This document shows, one piece after another, positions 14,544 through 20,927 of a DNA stretch of 33,377 nucleotides. The stretch is taken from the NCBI GenBank assembly GCA_020051175.1, contig JAGVJJ010000056.1, positions 1 to 33,377 of the forward strand, written 5' to 3'. This stretch comes from Bacteroidia bacterium. Lineage in GTDB: Bacteria; Bacteroidota; Bacteroidia; 2-12-FULL-35-15. Position 1 is the stretch's first letter, and every line of letters starts with the position of its first letter. The position numbers and the translations under genes were made by a program. The notes under the pieces were generated by a model. The model did not search any database. It was not told the origin of the DNA and was given only the letters and a program-made list of their open reading frames with translations.

Positions 14544-15836
14544 TTATTTCAGAATTAGTAATGTTTTTTCTATGGCCTGCTTTAAGGGAGGGTCAACATT
14601 TACTTTCTCGGCATAGGCTTTCCAGCTGCTTACCACGTCTGCTGTTTGCTGAATGATTGCTTTTGCCTTTTTTACATTCATTTGTTTGGCAACAAGCAAA
14701 AGGTCTTCCGTTGTTAGTCCTTTACGTTTACCATTGATGCTTAGATTGTGCTGGCTTACCCAATCGCTGCCTGGCCTGTAAGCATGGCATACGTCAAATG
14801 CAGGAGACAGGCTCCATTTACCGGTTTTGTCCATTACAAAAGCAAAATTTTTGGTGTGATCATCGCAGTTGCGGGCCATTACATTAAATACCATCCTGCG
14901 GTACAGCTGTTCCGCTTCAGGATAAGGAAGTCCCAAAGCACGCATGGTTTCGAACAGTTGCTCGTAGCTGTAAAGGTTAATTTCATTAAAGTCATAATGC
15001 TGCATGGCGCAAAAGCTCTGAACATGCAGTTTTTCATTGTTGGGCAAGCGGTCAAACCTGCGGGTCATGAAATGTGCCCTGCCGTGTTCTTCCAGCAGCC
15101 GGCATTCCATCATGTGGATACCCGCATCTTTGGCCATTAGGTAATACGCCATTTCCACGCGTCCGTAGCCGCTGGAAGCACCGAACTGGGTGTCAGTTAC
15201 TCCATCAAATTTGATTAGCCAGTGTGTAAAGCCTGGGGGAGCATCGGCTTGTCCGCTCCTTACTTCCTGTGTTCCGGCATTGTAGGCAATTACAGCTTTT
15301 GCCCTTGCACCACCTGCTGATGAGCCTATTTTGAGGATGTCCAGCAGGGCTTTTTCATCGTTCTTTTGCAGGTTGGTGGAAAAATCCTTACGCCCCGAAA
15401 GTATTTGTTCCGCTACCTCAATCAGGTTGCTGATTTCAATTTTGGTGGAGGTGTTTTTTGTTGGGAGTGTTACCGGTTCAAATTCCAATGCACCCATACC
15501 CCTTGTACCAATAAAACAAAGTATTTCCACAGGGTTCATACTGTTTGAAGCACGTCCTTGCCTTGTCAGCCAGGCATTGATAAGGGCATTACCATATTTG
15601 TCGGGCAATGTATCTGCGAGCAGGCCGGGTAAGCCTTTGAAAGTGGCTATGTCTCTAAGTTCCGGAAAGCTGAATATGCGTTTGCCTTCATCAATAGGCA
15701 TTTTGATAGGGGAGAGGTCCCAGTTGTGCTTAGGAAAGGCAGCATCGTACTCAAAAGAGGCCACCCCGGTTGTGGGGTCCCAGAATACAGCGCCTACCCG
15801 TTGGTTCCATATATGTACAAATGCGGATGTAATCAT
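14544..15836 (-). CDS. hipA: HipA-type serine/threonine kinase toxin
   Basis: A 430-residue HipA-family kinase, the toxin of a type II toxin-antitoxin pair; the E. coli member phosphorylates glutamyl-tRNA synthetase and causes persistence. The ATG at 15836 is preferred over an in-frame TTG at 15845, because it starts two bases after the hipB stop and needs no overlap. Visible: an N-terminal HipA subdomain (about 1-120), the Ser/Gly-rich loop GSSAGGARAKA (171-181), ATP-site Lys209 in HWLIKFD, FDR at 261-263, catalytic Asp325 in NCDDHTKNF, and metal-binding Asp348 in LSPAFDV. All key kinase residues are present, so the toxin looks intact. It is co-directional with hipB upstream and convergent with mscS. 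The target is unknown. Confidence 0.93.
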   Translation of the reverse strand: MITSAFVHIWNQRVGAVFWDPTTGVASFEYDAAFPKHNWDLSPIKMPIDEGKRIFSFPELRDIATFKGLPGLLADTLPDKYGNALINAWLTRQGRASNSMNPVEILCFIGTRGMGALEFEPVTLPTKNTSTKIEISNLIEVAEQILSGRKDFSTNLQKNDEKALLDILKIGSSAGGARAKAVIAYNAGTQEVRSGQADAPPGFTHWLIKFDGVTDTQFGASSGYGRVEMAYYLMAKDAGIHMMECRLLEEHGRAHFMTRRFDRLPNNEKLHVQSFCAMQHYDFNEINLYSYEQLFETMRALGLPYPEAEQLYRRMVFNVMARNCDDHTKNFAFVMDKTGKWSLSPAFDVCHAYRPGSDWVSQHNLSINGKRKGLTTEDLLLVAKQMNVKKAKAIIQQTADVVSSWKAYAEKVNVDPPLKQAIEKTLLILK

Positions 15837-15838
15837 GT

Positions 15839-16186
15839 TTACCAATCGGTTGAAGCCGGTTTATTGCCTTTTTTCGAGGCTTTAGAAGCCCTTTTACGCT
15901 GTTTCTGCTCCAGTTCGGCCATTTGTATCGGACTGAGCTGTATTTGTACTTCAAATTGCTTTAAAACATTCAGCAGGTTTAAGGCCCTCAGCAATTGAAT
16001 AAAAGTCAGGAGGTTACCACCAGCCCCCTTTTCAAATTCCACCAGTGTAGAACGGTTTATTCCAGCCTCCCATGCCAGCTGCGACTGGGTTTTGTTTTGT
16101 TCCAGACGGTGATGACGTATAAAGGTGCCGAGCAGCTCTACAATAGCAGCATCACTTAAGTTGTATATGTTGACTTTTTCCGTCAT
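15839..16186 (-). CDS. hipB: HipB-type XRE-family antitoxin / repressor
   Basis: A 115-residue helix-turn-helix protein directly upstream of hipA (two-base gap). The XRE HTH covers about 19-75: IRHHRLEQNKTQSQLAWEAG, then INRSTLVEFEKG, the recognition helix, and LLTFIQLLRALNLLNVL. The C-terminal tail is Lys/Arg-rich (KQRKRASKASKKGNK) and probably unstructured. HipB proteins bind and neutralise HipA and repress their own operon. An inverted repeat over a good promoter lies 15 bases upstream (16201-16256), consistent with autoregulation. Confidence 0.92.
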   Translation of the reverse strand: MTEKVNIYNLSDAAIVELLGTFIRHHRLEQNKTQSQLAWEAGINRSTLVEFEKGAGGNLLTFIQLLRALNLLNVLKQFEVQIQLSPIQMAELEQKQRKRASKASKKGNKPASTDW

Positions 16187-16200
16187 TACATGCTTTAATC

Positions 16201-16256
16201 GTATTTAATGTTGTATTTTAACAACAAAAATACAGTTTTGAGTGTGTTTTTGCAAG
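16201..16256 (-). promoter_or_regulatory. hipBA promoter with candidate HipB operator
   Basis: On the minus strand CTTG (16256-16253), 20 bases, then TATTTTTG (16232-16225): the -7 element is an exact TAnnTTTG at standard spacing, 38 bases before the hipB ATG. Overlapping its downstream edge is a dyad: GTTGT/ACAAC (16210-16225) with a six-base spacer, flanked by an outer GTATTT (16201-16206) / AAATAC (16228-16233). A repressor bound there would cover the start of transcription. Confidence 0.55.
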
Positions 16257-16718
16257 AAAAAGTTTGTGATATTTCCTATAAGTGTGAACTTTGAAACAGG
16301 TAAAATGTTTGTCAGGAAACAGCGTAAAAGCAATTTGAGGTGGCTGGATTTGGAAACTGTGCAGGCATTGCATTTGCAGGAATATTTTAAGAAGCACCGA
16401 AAAAAACTGCTTCGGAACAAAGCTGCTGATACAGGTAAATTCTTTTTGACATTCCGCAAAAGCGCCAGTATGGATAGCGTGTTCAGCGAGCTATTAAAGG
16501 AAGTAAGAAAATTCAATCCGCAAATTAAAGACCTGTATCATATCCGTACCAGCGTTATATCTTATTGGTTAAACGAATATGGCTTAATGGAAGCCATGAT
16601 TAGGGCAGGGCATAAAAACATAAACACAACAAAGAGATATGAAACTAAAAAATACGATGAACTATACGAACTCTTAAAAACTGCTCATCCAATGGAACAG
16701 GCTGATTTTATTGTTTAA
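16242..16718 (+). pseudogene. Truncated tyrosine recombinase/integrase, C-terminal catalytic remnant
   Basis: An open frame of 158 codons from GTG at 16242, or 137 codons from ATG at 16305, resembling only the last half of Bacteroidota tyrosine recombinases. Visible: FETGKMFVRKQRKSNLRWLDL (a beta-hairpin of the catalytic domain), LYHIRTSVISYWL carrying the second catalytic Arg, RAGHKNINTTKRYE carrying the conserved His and the probable nucleophile Tyr, and a C-terminal helix. The N-terminal DNA-binding domain and the part holding the first catalytic Arg are absent; upstream lies the hipB promoter instead. An intact family member would be about 280-400 residues, so this is most likely a 5'-deleted relic. 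Its 3' end overlaps the convergent T9SS gene by 11 bases. Confidence 0.75.
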
Positions 16719-17694
16719 TCAGCTTACCTGTTAACACCGTTCTTTCATTTATTGCTTTAACAAAATAAATACCAGGGCTAAAAGTACTGCAATCAACTTT
16801 AGCAGTACCAGTAGCATTTTTATTGGTATAAACGGTACGACCTGAAATATCAGTTACAGATAGTGTAAAGGTTTGTTGTGTGGGTAATGTGATGTTAAAG
16901 GTTTCGTTTGAGGGATTGGGGAAAATTGAAAGTTGTGTTAACTGTTGGTATTGTTCATTAATACCTGTACTTCCCATACAGGTCATTGAATCGGTTGAAA
17001 CACAAATGTCGTCCACAAGATAGTAAGATTTACAAAAGGGTGACGTATCTGTTTGTAAATGTGAAGTATGCTGATTATCAAAAAAATTACCAATAATAAT
17101 ATATTGATAAGCAGAGTCCGCAACAAAAGCCCCCGAAATATTTATCCAATTTAAAGTATCTGTTACTATTGTAGGTATATATACTTGAGCAAAGTTTTTT
17201 ATTGGAGCAGGATTAGCAACGTTATTATTGCTATTTGAAAGGTTTCTATAAGAGATTGTTGAAAACAGAACGCCAATGTTATTGGTACGGCAATTAATGG
17301 TTGATTTACTGGATAAATTTACTTTCAATGAAACGTAATACTTTTGACCAATCACAAGAGGGGTTGTTATCTCTGCTCCAAGATATTCTCTCAAAACTGA
17401 ATCGTTACCATTAGTACCATAGCAAAACATACCAGTATAAGCACTGCCTGTAGCAGCAGATTGATAACCTAAAGCATTGCTGGGTACAGAAAAACCTGTT
17501 TGGGCATCCACGCATGCGTTAAAGTAATCGGGGCTTTGTCTGTAAGCATACCAATTAAAACAATTACTCAATTGAATGCCTTGCGGTGGACACGAAATTA
17601 CGTCTTCAAAACTTGGATTGACAATCAAATTCTGACTATAAGCCTCTATAAAAGCCAATAAGAAAAAAATAGATATAAGAGTATTCTTTTTCAT
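16708..17694 (-). CDS. Secreted protein with T9SS type A sorting domain
   Basis: A 328-residue secreted protein. A signal peptide (MKKNTLISIFFLLAFIEAYS) is followed by NLIVNPSFEDVISCPPQG, a motif that opens a galactose-binding-like beta-sandwich found at the front of many Bacteroidota surface proteins. Several Cys residues (in SCPP, NCFNWYAYR, NACVDAQTG, INCRT, FCKSYY, TCMG) may form disulfides. The C-terminal 75 residues, from LSIFPNPSNETFNITL through DISGRTVY to SPGIYFVK and KLIKQ, are a classic T9SS type A sorting domain, removed on export through the T9SS pore. The ligand is unknown. It lies downstream of the S74/T9SS protein on the same strand, with a strong hairpin between them, so it is probably transcribed separately. 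Confidence 0.87.
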   Translation of the reverse strand: MKKNTLISIFFLLAFIEAYSQNLIVNPSFEDVISCPPQGIQLSNCFNWYAYRQSPDYFNACVDAQTGFSVPSNALGYQSAATGSAYTGMFCYGTNGNDSVLREYLGAEITTPLVIGQKYYVSLKVNLSSKSTINCRTNNIGVLFSTISYRNLSNSNNNVANPAPIKNFAQVYIPTIVTDTLNWINISGAFVADSAYQYIIIGNFFDNQHTSHLQTDTSPFCKSYYLVDDICVSTDSMTCMGSTGINEQYQQLTQLSIFPNPSNETFNITLPTQQTFTLSVTDISGRTVYTNKNATGTAKVDCSTFSPGIYFVKAINERTVLTGKLIKQ

Positions 17695-17761
17695 TGAATG
17701 TTGATTTCAAATACAAATGTATGTGGTATTTTACTGTTTTTAATTTTTAATGTTTCAAATA

Positions 17762-17801
17762 AATACTCCTGATGTACTAATTATTGCACATCAGGAGTAT
17801 T
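17762..17801. terminator. 14-bp perfect hairpin between the two T9SS cargo genes
   Basis: AATACTCCTGATGT (17762-17775) is exactly inverted at 17788-17801 with a 12-base loop. It lies 17 bases after the stop of the 747-residue protein gene. The minus-strand continuation (TTATTTG) is only moderately T-rich, so the terminator role is likely rather than certain. Confidence 0.65.
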
Positions 17802-17817
17802 ATACTCACAATAATAC

Positions 17818-20061
17818 TTATTGCTTCACCATTTTTTTTGTTTCAATAACTTTACCGTCAACAATAAGTGTGTAGGTGTAAATACCACTTGATAAATCGC
17901 CAGCGAATACATTTAACGTTCCTTTTCCTTTGTTAATCAACTCTACGGACTTAATTAATCTGCCTTGTGTATTGTAAAACAGTATTTCTGCTTTACCTGT
18001 ATTATCTGGCAGATAATAATTAATGGCAGTTTTTTCCGCATACGGATTTGGATGGTTCTGCTGTAATACTATTGTTTGTGAATTGTTTAATTCCACATCA
18101 ATCTGGGTTGTTCCACTTTCAGAAGTAGTCATTGATTTTGTCTGCGAATTATTCGCTGATGACTCCTGTGGTCGGTTGCAACAATCATTTATTGTTGACA
18201 GTAGTTGGTTCAATTGGTCTTGAAATAGTGTACTATTTGCTACCAGCTGGTTTTGAATTAAATTCATTTGATTCTGTTGTGAAGTATTTACTGAATCCTG
18301 TTTATTTAATTCTGTTTGCAAACTATCATTTTTTTGCTGCAATTCTTGTATTCCTTTCGTTAAAATTGCAATAAATTCAGTATAATTCACGGCTTTAAAC
18401 GTAACAGCAGGATGCACAATATTACCTAATGTATCAACATCAGCCTCTTTAGTTGATGTTTTAATTATATCAGGCAAAACCTGTTCCAGTTCCTGTGCAA
18501 GAAAACCGTATTGTTTTTTATTGCTGAAATTTAATCCCCAAACGTTTGTCGTATCAAAATAATACGTTTTCGGCTTTAGCTGTTTAATTGTAGCTAAAGC
18601 ATTTTGCAAACTGTCAATTTCGGTTTTAAAGAATTGGTCACTTGGATAGAAATCTCCTCCAACAGCTAAACCATCACCATTTATAGTGAGTCTATAACTT
18701 CCACTTGGGGTAGTACCGACAGACATAACACCAGTAGCACGTACATCACCAGTAACATCCAGCTTATAACTGGGTGCAGTATTTCCGATACCAATAGCTC
18801 CTAAAAAATAAGACTTAGCAAGACCTCCACTATATATTGCATAATTATTAGCGCTAGCGGTAGCAGGCTCACTTATTTCGATTCCTCTATTCGCTGTACC
18901 ATTCGATGCATAGGCAATTAAACCTATATTTGTTGTAGCATTTGTTGCCGATGCATATACACCATAATTTGCTGTTCCAGTACCAGTACCATTGGAAAAA
19001 AACGTACCTCCATAATTACCACCAAATGTAGAAGTACAGACACCTCTTATTGCTTGACCATATTGAATCGAAGTCACGACTTCAAGCTGGGCGTTGGCAT
19101 TGGGAGATGCCGTCCCAATTCCTACATTCGTTCCATTATCATAAATCTGGCTACAAGTAATAGCTGAAGTGCCAGACATTTTAGGAACATAATTGGCCCC
19201 AGAACTACATGAACCGCTAATAGTTCCCGAGCCAGCAGCTGTCCATGTTCCAAATCCGCTGCCATCAGAAGTTAAGACGTATCCATTGGTTGCTCCAGTT
19301 GTTATTTTGATACCTGTCATCTGAACAGTGCCCGAAACATCCATCTTTTGTGCGGGACTTGTCGTCCCAACGCCTACATAACCATTTGTTTTTACAGTAA
19401 TCCAGGCAGAATTGTTGGTGCCTAATGTAAGGTCATATGCATTAGCGGTTCCAAATGCTAAAGGTGCATTATTTGTATATATCTGACCCAGGCTCGCACG
19501 GGAAACGCCAAACAATGTACCGGCCATAGCAGTACCACCCATAAGAGATACAACGCTTTTTGCAGCTCCAATATCAGCAGCAGAAAATGCGGAATAACTT
19601 GTGGTACCTGTACTAATAGCTGCTCTTACTATAGGATTAGCACTTTGAACATCCACCTGATTAGAAGGACTGGAAGTTCCAATGCCTAAACGGCCCTGGT
19701 ACGTTATCCGCATCCATTCATCGAAGCTTGTTCCGTTATAGGTAGAAAACAGCATATCCTTATTAGTACCAAGAGAGCCAAATACTGCGTGCTTATTAGT
19801 AGATTGCTCCCCAACTGCGCCTGCTGTACTTGCAAGCCCAACGCTAAAATTCCCACCGGAACTTAAACCACCTGCAGAAACAGCGGTACCGAGCTGCAGA
19901 GGATAGGCGGGTGTTGTTGTACCTATACCAACTTTGTCGCTTGAAACTGTTGAATAAATATAAGGTGAACTGAATGTCCAACCCGTTTGCGCTTTCGAAT
20001 TGAAAGAGCTAAGTGCAAGCATTGCCGCTAAACCAGCATAAATCAATAGTTTTGTCTTCAT
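17818..20061 (-). CDS. Secreted fibre-like protein with S74 chaperone domain and T9SS sorting domain
   Basis: A 747-residue protein. Signal peptide at 1-25 (ending NSKAQ). The stalk at about 40-460 has at least five copies of a G-I-G-T-x-x-P motif (VGIGTTTP 44-51, LGIGTSSP 125-132, VGVGTTSP 229-236, VGIGTASP 313-320, IGIGNTAP 423-430), several followed by a Leu/Val-Asp-Val strand, as in trimeric phage-fibre-like stalks. Residues about 470-580 are a Peptidase_S74 intramolecular chaperone: SDQFFK with Ser474 and Lys479 at the catalytic spacing, LKPKTYYFD, YGFLAQELEQVLPDII, and the helix YTEFIAILTKGIQELQQKN, running into a Gln/Asn-rich coiled coil (about 570-620). The final 80 residues (NHPNPYAEKTAINYYL to KKMVKQ) are a T9SS type A sorting domain. 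Predicted to be a surface or secreted trimeric fibre. Confidence 0.88.
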   Translation of the reverse strand: MKTKLLIYAGLAAMLALSSFNSKAQTGWTFSSPYIYSTVSSDKVGIGTTTPAYPLQLGTAVSAGGLSSGGNFSVGLASTAGAVGEQSTNKHAVFGSLGTNKDMLFSTYNGTSFDEWMRITYQGRLGIGTSSPSNQVDVQSANPIVRAAISTGTTSYSAFSAADIGAAKSVVSLMGGTAMAGTLFGVSRASLGQIYTNNAPLAFGTANAYDLTLGTNNSAWITVKTNGYVGVGTTSPAQKMDVSGTVQMTGIKITTGATNGYVLTSDGSGFGTWTAAGSGTISGSCSSGANYVPKMSGTSAITCSQIYDNGTNVGIGTASPNANAQLEVVTSIQYGQAIRGVCTSTFGGNYGGTFFSNGTGTGTANYGVYASATNATTNIGLIAYASNGTANRGIEISEPATASANNYAIYSGGLAKSYFLGAIGIGNTAPSYKLDVTGDVRATGVMSVGTTPSGSYRLTINGDGLAVGGDFYPSDQFFKTEIDSLQNALATIKQLKPKTYYFDTTNVWGLNFSNKKQYGFLAQELEQVLPDIIKTSTKEADVDTLGNIVHPAVTFKAVNYTEFIAILTKGIQELQQKNDSLQTELNKQDSVNTSQQNQMNLIQNQLVANSTLFQDQLNQLLSTINDCCNRPQESSANNSQTKSMTTSESGTTQIDVELNNSQTIVLQQNHPNPYAEKTAINYYLPDNTGKAEILFYNTQGRLIKSVELINKGKGTLNVFAGDLSSGIYTYTLIVDGKVIETKKMVKQ

Positions 20062-20218
20062 GTTTATAATTTTAAACGATTAATATGTAGAATTTTTCGA
20101 CTAATATATAAATATTTGAAAACATAGTTGGTTTATTTTGTTCTGTTTTTGGTTCTTTTTTATAGAAAATTGAACTTTTTTTTTAATTGGAGATCAAAAT
20201 TTTAAGAAGGAATATAAC

Positions 20219-20249
20219 AAAAAAAGACTGCCCATTTCTGAGCAGTCTT
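20219..20249 (-). terminator. Rho-independent terminator after lolA
   Basis: AAGACTGC (20224-20231) and GCAGTCTT (20242-20249) form an 8-bp stem with a 10-base loop. On the minus strand a run of seven T follows. It lies 25 bases after the lolA stop and would end the ftsK-lolA transcript. The rest of the 212-base gap up to 20061 is AT-rich with no other recognisable element. Confidence 0.85.
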
Positions 20250-20273
20250 CCCTTAATAATTGAAAGGCCTTAT

Positions 20274-20915
20274 TTATCTCAAGTCCTCAACCGAAACCCC
20301 CGGATGTGATTTTGGGTTGAATGTAAATGATGCATCAGGAATATCTGCATTCGCAACAAACGATTTTACGGTAAATGTTTGAGAAGTACCGTCTTTCATA
20401 AGCATTTTAACGCTTGATATTTGTTTTTTCACTTTATCGATGGTCAGCTTAATGGTGTGGAACTTCTGTTTGTCCGGGTTTTCCGGGAACAGGCTTACCA
20501 CTTGTGTTTTATCATCTTCCGAGTCAAATTTGAATTTATAGCCTTTCTCATACATGGTAAAGATGTTAGTTGGGCTAAGTGTTTCATCACCATCTGCATC
20601 GGCATCTTTAATGATTACTTCGTTGGCATCTTTACCGTAATCCCAAACTGTTTTACCATCGCTGTATATTTCATGACCAGTGATGGTTAATTTGTATTTG
20701 GAGCCTTTGGTTTCAATTTTTGCTTCCTGGGTTTCTTTGCTCTTGTCCTTTTTTTCAAGAGTTTTTGAAAATTCGGCTTTAATGGTGGTGTATGACTTTG
20801 TTTTAGCGCTTAACTCGTCAAGGATTTTTTTTGCTTTTGGGTCGTTCTGTCCGATAACTGATGCAAAAGAGCCTAGTGTTAACAGGGCTACTAAAGATAT
20901 TTTTCTGGTAAACAT
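20274..20915 (-). CDS. lolA: Outer membrane lipoprotein carrier protein LolA-like
   Basis: A 213-residue periplasmic protein that shuttles lipoproteins from the inner membrane to the outer membrane. Signal peptide at about 1-22 (RKISLVALLTLGSFASVIGQ). The mature part shows the LolA pattern: AKKILDELSAKTKSYTTIKA at the front, an amphipathic beta-rich half-barrel with KYKLTITGHEIYSDGKTVWDY, LSPTNIFTMYEKGYKFKF, HTIKLTIDKVKKQISSVKML, and a C-terminal DIPDASFTFNPKSHPGV. YSDGKTVWDY is the strongest marker. It starts 12 bases after the ftsK stop, so the two genes share a transcript; ftsK-lolA adjacency is also seen in E. coli, which supports the call. A terminator follows. Confidence 0.88.
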   Translation of the reverse strand: MFTRKISLVALLTLGSFASVIGQNDPKAKKILDELSAKTKSYTTIKAEFSKTLEKKDKSKETQEAKIETKGSKYKLTITGHEIYSDGKTVWDYGKDANEVIIKDADADGDETLSPTNIFTMYEKGYKFKFDSEDDKTQVVSLFPENPDKQKFHTIKLTIDKVKKQISSVKMLMKDGTSQTFTVKSFVANADIPDASFTFNPKSHPGVSVEDLR

Positions 20916-20927
20916 TGTTTTAATTTT

